This document shows, piece by piece, positions 25,630 to 31,978 of a DNA stretch of 64,000 nt. The notes beneath the pieces are model-generated. The model saw nothing but the letters and a program-made list of their open reading frames with translations. It was not told the DNA's origin and searched no databases. Made by a program: the position numbers and the translations under genes. Numbering within the stretch: position 1 is the first letter of the stretch; each line of letters starts with the position of its first letter. The stretch lies in contig NZ_MVAD01000004.1 of assembly GCF_002007115.1 (NCBI RefSeq), positions 372,001 to 436,000 of the forward strand. Direction: 5' to 3'. Source of the DNA: Massilia sp. KIM (GTDB lineage: Bacteria; Pseudomonadota; Gammaproteobacteria; Burkholderiales; Burkholderiaceae_D).

Positions 25630-26540
25630 TGTCCACGCTTTCCGAGCTGACGGCGCCCACCCTGCGCGGCGCCCTGCGCGAAGGCAAGCTGTGCCTGCGC
25701 ACCGGCGCCTTCAGCGTGCGTGTGCGTTCGGGGCTGCCCGCCGTCGCCGACACCCTTGCCCTGCTGTATGGCGACTACCCGGCCGAGGTCGGCGCGCCCT
25801 TCGCCGATTTCCACATCCACCTGCGCCGTCCGTATGGCCCGCGACGCTGGCTGCGGCCCCAGGTCGCCTTCGACATGGAGGGCGCCGCGCCCTTCCTGCC
25901 GCTGCCGCTGGACCAGGCGTTTCCCATGTTCGAGTGGGTATTCAACTGGTATATCTCGAGCCGCGCCCATAGTTACCTGATGATCCACGCCGCGGCGGTC
26001 GAGAAGAACGGCAGGGTGGCCGTCCTGCCGGCGCCGCCCGGCTCCGGCAAGAGCACCCTGTGCGCCGCCCTGGTGTGCTCCGGCTGGCGCCTGCTGTCGG
26101 ACGAGCTGTGCCTGGTGCGCCTGGCCGATGGCCTGGTCCAGCCGGTGCCGCGACCGGTCAGCCTCAAGAACGCGTCGATCGGCGTGATCCGCGCCTTCGC
26201 TCCGCAAGCCGTGTTCAGCCCCGAAGTCAGGGACACCGCGAAGGGCACCATCGCCCACCTGAAGGCGCCGCGCGACAGCGTGCAGCGCGCCGAGGAAGCT
26301 GCCCGTCCGGGCTGGATCGTGTTCCCGCGCTACGTGGCCGGCGCGGCCGTGCAGATGGACACGCTCGCGCCGGCGCGCACCTTCACGCGGGTGGCGGAGA
26401 ACAGCTTCAACTATGGCCTCCTTGGACGCGAGGGCTTCGAGGCCCTGGCCGGCCTGGTCGAGGCCGCGCCCGGTTTCGAGCTGAGCTACGGCCACCTGGA
26501 CGAGGCGCTGGCGCTCTTCGATCGCATGGCGGCCGCATGA
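25629..26540 (+). CDS. HprK-related kinase A
   Basis: A 303-residue protein related to the catalytic domain of HPr kinase/phosphorylase (TIGR04352 type). The P-loop PAPPGSGKST lies at residues 134-143 after AAAVEKNGRVAVL, and the LLSDELCLVRL strand that follows corresponds to the second conserved acidic element. The ~110-residue N-terminal part is specific to this family. True HPr kinase acts in the phosphotransferase system, but here no HPr or PTS gene is near, and the target is unknown. It overlaps the nucleotidyltransferase start by ATGA at 26537-26540. Confidence 0.85.
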   Translation: MSTLSELTAPTLRGALREGKLCLRTGAFSVRVRSGLPAVADTLALLYGDYPAEVGAPFADFHIHLRRPYGPRRWLRPQVAFDMEGAAPFLPLPLDQAFPMFEWVFNWYISSRAHSYLMIHAAAVEKNGRVAVLPAPPGSGKSTLCAALVCSGWRLLSDELCLVRLADGLVQPVPRPVSLKNASIGVIRAFAPQAVFSPEVRDTAKGTIAHLKAPRDSVQRAEEAARPGWIVFPRYVAGAAVQMDTLAPARTFTRVAENSFNYGLLGREGFEALAGLVEAAPGFELSYGHLDEALALFDRMAAA

Positions 26541-27628
26541 AGGCGCAGGCTTCGCCGCTGCTGCAGGTCCTGCGCGCGCCGGAATCCATGGCTGCGCTCG
26601 GGCTGGCCGACTGGGACCTGCTGTTGCGCCAGGCCGAGCGCGCGGAGATGAGCGCGACCGTTCTGGCCCTGGCCGAGGAGCACGGGCTGCTGGAGCGGCT
26701 TCCGGCCCCGGTGCGCGAACAGTTCGCCTGGCTGCCGCCACTGATGCGGCGCCACCGCCAGGGCTTGACGTGGGAGGTCGGCGAACTGGCGCGGCTGCTG
26801 GAGCCGCTGGGCGTTCCGCTGCTTTTGCTCAAGGGCGCCGCCTACGCGCTGGCCGACCTGCCGCCGGCGCGCGGCCGCCTGTTCTCCGACATCGACATCC
26901 TTGTTCCCCCTGAGCACCTGGGCGAGGTCGAGGCGGCCCTGATGCTGGAAGGCTGGGTCACCAGCAATCCCGACCCCTACGACCAGCGCTACTATCGCGA
27001 GTGGATGCACGAGCTGCCGCCGATGCAGCACGCCCGTCGCCAGACCGTGCTCGACGTGCACCACGCGATCCTGCCGCGTACCGCGGCCGCGCGGCCGGAC
27101 TCGGCCAAGCTGTGGCGGGCTGCGCTGCCGGTGCCGGGCCAGCCGCGGCTGCGCACCCTCGCTCCGGTGGACATGGTGCTGCACAGCGCGGTCCACCTGT
27201 TCTACGAGGGCGAGTTCCACCATGGACTGCGCGGCCTGTACGACCTGCACCGCCTGTTTGCCCACTTCGGCGCCAGCGAGGATTTCTGGGATGCCTTGCC
27301 GCGCCGCGCGCGCGAGCTGGAGCTCGGACGCCCGCTGTTCTACGCCCTCCGCTACGGCAGGCGCTTGCTCGGCACGTCTGTGCCGCAGCGGGTGCTCGAG
27401 GCCATGGCGCCGGCCGCTCCCGCCGCCCCCCAGCTGGCCTTGATGGACGGCTTGTTCGAGCGCGCCCTGCGACCCCAGCACCCGAGCTGCGACGATTGGC
27501 TCAGCCCGATCGCCCGCTTTTTCCTCTACATCCGCGGCAACTGGCTGCGCATGCCGCCCTTGCTGCTGGCGCGGCACCTGACACGCAAGGCGTTTGTTTC
27601 CAAGAAGCAGCAGGTAGCTGGCGTCTGA
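26537..27628 (+). CDS. Nucleotidyltransferase family protein of the HPr-rel-A cassette
   Basis: A 363-residue protein of the NTP_transf_5 type. The core motif LLLLKGAAYALADLPPARGR followed by FSDIDILVP supplies the Asp-x-Asp metal site of the polymerase-beta-like nucleotidyltransferase fold. VDVHHAILP-like and DMVLHSAVHLFYEGEFHHGL segments in the second half carry His residues of unknown role. Such proteins are regular partners of HprK-related kinase A and PqqD, and may nucleotidylate a protein or sugar; the substrate is not known. Start ATG overlaps the kinase stop. Confidence 0.8.
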   Translation: MKAQASPLLQVLRAPESMAALGLADWDLLLRQAERAEMSATVLALAEEHGLLERLPAPVREQFAWLPPLMRRHRQGLTWEVGELARLLEPLGVPLLLLKGAAYALADLPPARGRLFSDIDILVPPEHLGEVEAALMLEGWVTSNPDPYDQRYYREWMHELPPMQHARRQTVLDVHHAILPRTAAARPDSAKLWRAALPVPGQPRLRTLAPVDMVLHSAVHLFYEGEFHHGLRGLYDLHRLFAHFGASEDFWDALPRRARELELGRPLFYALRYGRRLLGTSVPQRVLEAMAPAAPAAPQLALMDGLFERALRPQHPSCDDWLSPIARFFLYIRGNWLRMPPLLLARHLTRKAFVSKKQQVAGV

Positions 27629-27754
27629 CCGCCGCCCTTGGCCGCCGCTCCCAGGCCTGGAAGCTGTCGATTTTTTTTACACCTGACCCGGCTTTGTCGC
27701 GATAGCCGGCGGCCGGAATTTACAAGTTGTTGAATAATAAAGTAAAAAATTTTC

Positions 27755-27771
27755 TGGCACGCTAGTTGCTT
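27755..27771 (+). promoter_or_regulatory. Sigma-54 promoter of the PEP-CTERM protein gene
   Basis: TGGCACG-CTAG-TTGCTT is a near-perfect match to the sigma-54 -24/-12 consensus (TGGCACG, four bases, TTGCWW). It lies in an AT-rich stretch about 78 bases before the ATG at 27849; transcription should start near 27782. PEP-CTERM genes are known to be driven by RpoN with the PrsK/PrsR two-component system, so PrsR is the likely activator. Confidence 0.85.
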
Positions 27772-27848
27772 AATGATGATCGAGCGTCAACACAAAGCGA
27801 GCTCGACGAATATTACTGCTGATTGCAACGCACAACGAGGACTTACAC

Positions 27849-28847
27849 ATGAAAAACCTTAAACTGAAACTGGTCGCCGCAGCCTCGACCATGGTCATGC
27901 TTGGTGCTGCAGGCAGCGCTCAGGCAGGTTCGCACGCACTGGCTGCGATGAACATCCAGAACTTCAACATCGTCACGACCAACGTGAGCTTCTTCGCCTC
28001 GGTCGATACCTCCTCGACCAGCGCGATCCTGAACGGCGCCGGCGCAGGCCCGAACGGCGGCACCGGTATCTCGGACGCCAATATCGCCGTGGCCCCGGGT
28101 TCGAACCCGGTGCTCGGTAACAACGCCGCATTCACCGGCGGTACGATCACCCCGGTGGGCCGCGCCCTGCCAGCGACCAACTACTCCTATGCTGACGCGC
28201 TGATCGAACACGGCCCTGGTGGCGGCCTGCCGTTCAACGCCTACACCATCGCTGAAAGCCACCTGCGCGACGCAGGCTCGGCATCGGGTACCTCGACCAA
28301 CTCCTCGGCGACCGGCTTTACGGCCAGCTTCACCGCTGGCCAAGGCGCGACCCTGGACTTCAGCTTCCTCGCCGACCCGCTGATCCGCACCTTCCTGCAG
28401 CCGACCACCGGCACCTTCGCACAAGGTACCCTGAGCGCCAGCCTGACCATCGCCTGCGCCTCGAGCGTTGGTTGCGGCACGCTGCCGGACGGCTCGACGA
28501 TCATGGAAGGCGAGACCGTGTTCAGCTGGGCTCCGAACGGCCGTGCCGGCGGCGCCAACGGCGTGACCGGCCTGATCGGCGGCATGGAATACCTGGATGC
28601 CGAGAACCTGAACCAGTCGATCAGCCGCCTGACCGCCGGCGAATCGAACTATTCCGACCTCGCCACCCTGGGCGCCTTCCGCGCCATGACCGGCATCCTG
28701 AATGCAGGCTCCTACACCCTGACCCTGGCGATGACCTCGACCGACTCGACCCGCAAGGCCGTGCCGGAACCGGGCTCGCTCGCCCTGCTGGGCCTCGGCC
28801 TGGGTGGCCTGGGCCTGATGGGCCGTCGCCGCCAGCGCAAAGCCTGA
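27849..28847 (+). CDS. PEP-CTERM sorting domain protein (exosortase A substrate)
   Basis: A 332-residue secreted protein. Residues 1-26 form a signal peptide (KLVAAASTMVMLGAAGSAQA). The C-terminal 30 residues are a textbook PEP-CTERM tail: VPEPGS at about 305-310, a hydrophobic LALLGLGLGGLGLMG helix and RRRQRK. The body is rich in Ala, Gly, Ser and Thr with few charged residues, as in surface proteins of this class; no enzymatic motif is seen. It is the only PEP-CTERM protein in the window and should be cut by the XrtA encoded at 12907-14451. It stands alone, between a sigma-54 promoter and a strong terminator; its codon choice (GCA, CGT-rich) suggests high expression. Confidence 0.92.
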   Translation: MKNLKLKLVAAASTMVMLGAAGSAQAGSHALAAMNIQNFNIVTTNVSFFASVDTSSTSAILNGAGAGPNGGTGISDANIAVAPGSNPVLGNNAAFTGGTITPVGRALPATNYSYADALIEHGPGGGLPFNAYTIAESHLRDAGSASGTSTNSSATGFTASFTAGQGATLDFSFLADPLIRTFLQPTTGTFAQGTLSASLTIACASSVGCGTLPDGSTIMEGETVFSWAPNGRAGGANGVTGLIGGMEYLDAENLNQSISRLTAGESNYSDLATLGAFRAMTGILNAGSYTLTLAMTSTDSTRKAVPEPGSLALLGLGLGGLGLMGRRRQRKA

Positions 28848-28869
28848 GCTCTTCGGCGCTAGCAATCAA

Positions 28870-28903
28870 AGCAGTTCCGGCCTTGCCGGAACTGCTTTTT
28901 TTT
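28870..28903 (+). terminator. Rho-independent terminator of the PEP-CTERM gene
   Basis: A 12-bp stem AGCAGTTCCGGC / GCCGGAACTGCT with a CTT loop is followed by eight T residues, 22 bases after the stop codon. Confidence 0.92.
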
Positions 28904-29060
28904 ATGGGCGGCAGGGCGCCCCCCGCCATGGGGGCTTTCGCTGTCCTGCATGCACAAAATGCTCTCCGGTCCCACTCACTGCGTTATCATGATCCTCGAT
29001 TTACACAATGCAACTTGCAACGCTGTTGACCGCGTTGTTCGAGACAGTCGAGAGTAAACC

Positions 29061-30125
29061 ATGAACACAAGTCAGATCGAGCAGATCCTGGACCTCGCGC
29101 GCTGGGCGCCGAGCGGCGACAACACCCAGGTCTGGCGCTTCGAGATCCTGGGCCCCGACCACTTGGTCGTGCATTGCTTCGATACCCGCGAGGATTGCGT
29201 GTACGACCTCGACGGCCATCCCAGCCAGATTTCCTACGGTGCGCTGCTCGAAACGATGTCGGTCGCGGCGACCAGGTTCGGCTTGCGTACCGAGGTCAAG
29301 CGCCTCGAGGGCGGCGCGCCGACCGAGGCGAAGTTCGAGGTGCGCTTCCTCGAGGATGGCGCGGTCGCGCCCAGCCCCTTGCTGCCGGCGATCACGGCGC
29401 GCACCGTCCAGCGCCGACCGATGAGCACCAAGCCCCTGACGGACCAGCAGAAGCGTGCGCTCGAGGAAGCCGTCGGCCCCGGCTACCACCTGATGTGGAT
29501 CGAGGGCGCCGGCCCGAAACTGCGCACCGCCCGCCTCATGTTCGACAATGCCAAGCTGCGCCTGACCATGCCGGAGGCCTACGAGGTCCACCGCCGCATC
29601 ATCGACTGGAACGCGCAGCGCAGTCCCGACAAGGTGCCGGACCAGGCGCTCGGCGTCGACGCCGCCACCCTGAAGCTGATGAAATGGGCGATGGTGAGCT
29701 GGCGCCGCCTGTCGACCATGAACACCCTGATGGGCACCTGGGCGCCACGCCTGCAGATGGATCTGCTGCCGGGACTCGCCTGCGCCGCCCACTTCGTGCT
29801 GAAGGCGAAGCAGGAGCCCAAAACCATCGACGACTATGTCGAGGCCGGCCGCGCGGTGCAGCGCTTCTGGCTGACCCTGACCCATCTCGGCTTGTTCATG
29901 CAGCCGGAAATGACGCCCCTGATCTTCTCGAAATACGTGCGCGAGGGTCGCCAGTTCACGCAGCTTCCCGGGCTGCAGGAGCGCGCTGCGCGCCTCGAGA
30001 AACAGGCTGCCGCGCTGATCGGCGCCGATGGCCTGTTCCCGGTCTATATGGGGCGCCTGGGCGCCGGCCCGGCGCCGCTGGCGCGCTCCGAGCGCCGCCC
30101 GCTGGCGGAACTGATGAAACGCTGA
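29061..30125 (+). CDS. Nitroreductase-fold protein (MoeY-like)
   Basis: A 354-residue protein resembling the nitroreductase (FMN-binding) superfamily. The N-terminus IEQILDLARWAPSGDNTQVW is the classic flavin-phosphate binding start of that fold, and the C-terminal FWLTLTHLGLFMQPEM matches the second half. Related proteins are annotated MoeY and are fused to a ThiF domain in some actinobacteria. Here a separate ThiF-like gene converges on it with a 10-base gap, which supports a shared pathway. A GAGAG ribosome-binding site precedes ATG 29061. The reaction is unknown; reduction or oxidation of an N-acyl amino acid or a peptide-derived substrate is speculative. Confidence 0.7.
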   Translation: MNTSQIEQILDLARWAPSGDNTQVWRFEILGPDHLVVHCFDTREDCVYDLDGHPSQISYGALLETMSVAATRFGLRTEVKRLEGGAPTEAKFEVRFLEDGAVAPSPLLPAITARTVQRRPMSTKPLTDQQKRALEEAVGPGYHLMWIEGAGPKLRTARLMFDNAKLRLTMPEAYEVHRRIIDWNAQRSPDKVPDQALGVDAATLKLMKWAMVSWRRLSTMNTLMGTWAPRLQMDLLPGLACAAHFVLKAKQEPKTIDDYVEAGRAVQRFWLTLTHLGLFMQPEMTPLIFSKYVREGRQFTQLPGLQERAARLEKQAAALIGADGLFPVYMGRLGAGPAPLARSERRPLAELMKR

Positions 30126-30135
30126 GCCGGCCCGC

Positions 30136-31008
30136 CTAGCGCCCCTGCTGGCGCAGGAACTGGCGTTTGCCGATGAAGATGGCGAGGCGCTGGATCGGGT
30201 GGCGGTTGCCGCCACTGCGCTTGGTGATCGTCAGCTTGTTGCGGTAGGCATCGAACTGCATGCCGTAGGGGGCGGCCAGCACGCGGCCGCGGCCCAGCAG
30301 GATCTTCAGGGCTTCGGTGCCGATGATGCCGGCACACAATTGGCAGGCCATGAAGGTGGACGGGCCGCGCTGCTCGGCGAAGTTGACCGATTCCGGCACC
30401 ACCAGGTAAGGCCGGTGCAGCCCCGCCGGGGCCAGGCCGACCACGAAGCGGATCGCCTTGTCCAGGTCGGGCAGATCGCCCCACTGGAAATACTCCTCGA
30501 AGCTCATCTGGCCGGGCATGAAGTTGAGCAGGGCCGCGCCCATGCCCAGCGGCGCTGCGGTGGTGGCCGGGATGCCCAGTCGCGCGCAGGTCGCGAAGGT
30601 CTGCTGGCGCGCCTCGAAGGCGAAGAAGTCGAGCGCGTCCACGTACAGGTCCACCCCGCCCAGGAACTCCGGCAGGTTGTCGCGGTTGACGCCCTCGGGG
30701 AAGATCCGGATGTCGACCTCGGGATTGATGTCGCGCGCCATGCGCGCCAGCACCTCGGTCTTGGGCTGGTCGAGCGTGGACATCATTGCCCCGACCTGGC
30801 GGTTGAAGTTGGCGACCCCGAAGGTGTCGAAGTCGGCGATGTGGAACTTCGTCACGCCCAGGCGCACCAGGGTCAGGAGGTGAACCCCGCCGACGCCGCC
30901 GCCGCCGGCGATGGCCACGCGCTTGCCGCGCAGAACTTGCTGTTCTTCCGGCGTGACCCAGCCGATGTTACGGGAGAAGGCTTCTTTATAATCAAATGCT
31001 TGACTCAT
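30136..31008 (-). CDS. ThiF/MoeB/E1-like adenylyltransferase
   Basis: A 290-residue E1-like enzyme. The nucleotide-binding loop GGGGVGG is at residues 35-41, the acidic end of the next strand at ADFD (58-61), the conserved Asn/Arg at NFNRQ (67-71), and the catalytic Asp region at VDALDFF. Only one C-x-x-C (ACQLCAG) is seen where MoeB/ThiF have two for zinc, so the Zn site is incomplete or absent. Such enzymes adenylate the C-terminus of a ubiquitin-like or other carboxylate. It lies 84 bases downstream of the FeeM-like gene on the same strand, probably in one operon with it and prsT. Confidence 0.8.
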   Translation of the reverse strand: MSQAFDYKEAFSRNIGWVTPEEQQVLRGKRVAIAGGGGVGGVHLLTLVRLGVTKFHIADFDTFGVANFNRQVGAMMSTLDQPKTEVLARMARDINPEVDIRIFPEGVNRDNLPEFLGGVDLYVDALDFFAFEARQQTFATCARLGIPATTAAPLGMGAALLNFMPGQMSFEEYFQWGDLPDLDKAIRFVVGLAPAGLHRPYLVVPESVNFAEQRGPSTFMACQLCAGIIGTEALKILLGRGRVLAAPYGMQFDAYRNKLTITKRSGGNRHPIQRLAIFIGKRQFLRQQGR

Positions 31009-31092
31009 CGATCAGGATGGATTGGCGACTTGTGGATAAAACAATGTCGCGCAAGGCGCGACATGCTGGGGGAAGACAGCCGGGTGCAAGGC

Positions 31093-31872
31093 TCAGCCGG
31101 TATGCCGCTCGTCCATGCGCAGCAGACGGTTGATGATGCCCATCTCCTCGCGCGGAGAGAAGAAATAGGGGTAGAAGGAGCGCTCGCTGGCGCCGCTATC
31201 GGCGCCGAAAGTTCCGCCGTACCTCTTGATCTGCTCGGTGACGAACTCCAGGTTGACGCGCAGCAGATAGGCCGGCGCGTTCACCCGGGTGTTGATCTTC
31301 AGGTCGCCTTCCTGCTGGAAGCCCAGCATCCGCTCGTAGAAGCGGCGGTGACGCGGATTCACCTCGATCACGATGTCGGTGCACTCGTGCAGGTCGCGCG
31401 CATAGATCACCGCCAGGTGGAACAGGTTGGCCAACGACGCCTTGGAACGTACCGACGGATCGAAGGCGAGCTTGGTGAACTCGCACAGGCGCGCGCCGCG
31501 CTTGCGGTGCGCGTCGAGCTCTTCCTTGAAAATCTCGTCCGCCAGCATGCCAATATCAGAATCGATGCCGATCGTCAGCGTTCCCACCACATCACCCTTG
31601 TCGGTCGCGGTGAGCGTGATACGGTTGGGATCGTTGCTTAGCTGATGGGTACCTGCGTACCCTCGCCAGGCATACATCTTGTTAATCAGCATACTGGCCG
31701 AGTTGCGGCCGATCGCGGTATCGGTAAGCCTGATTCCATAAGAATCTTGGTTCACGATAACATCCTCTAGTATGGAGGAGGACATCTTATCGTGTTCTTC
31801 GACTTGATGAGCGTCCGATAGAGACTCCTCGGGTTCTTCGGCGGGACGCATTGTCTCAGCAGTATTATTCAT
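31093..31872 (-). CDS. FeeM-type N-acyl amino acid synthase
   Basis: A 259-residue GNAT-like protein similar to FeeM N-acyl amino acid synthases, relatives of the LuxI acyl-homoserine-lactone synthase fold. After a ~45-residue acidic N-terminal extension come RLTDTAIGRNSASMLINKMY, the central beta-sheet GDVVGTLTIGIDSD, CEFTKLAFDPSVRSKASLAN and the acyl-CoA/ACP binding-like HRRFYERMLGFQ. The enzyme should join a long-chain acyl group from acyl carrier protein to an amino acid. Linkage of this family to PEP-CTERM/exosortase loci has been published, and here prsT lies immediately upstream (106 bases). Start ATG 31872 has GAGGT upstream. Confidence 0.8.
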   Translation of the reverse strand: MNNTAETMRPAEEPEESLSDAHQVEEHDKMSSSILEDVIVNQDSYGIRLTDTAIGRNSASMLINKMYAWRGYAGTHQLSNDPNRITLTATDKGDVVGTLTIGIDSDIGMLADEIFKEELDAHRKRGARLCEFTKLAFDPSVRSKASLANLFHLAVIYARDLHECTDIVIEVNPRHRRFYERMLGFQQEGDLKINTRVNAPAYLLRVNLEFVTEQIKRYGGTFGADSGASERSFYPYFFSPREEMGIINRLLRMDERHTG

Positions 31873-31978
31873 CGTGGCTTACCTCGCTCCGGGAGAGGCC
31901 AGCTCAAGCGGGGCCTTGTTGTACTGACAATTTCCTGACTAGCAGGCATCATTTGTTGACAAAAAGAATATTAACTAT

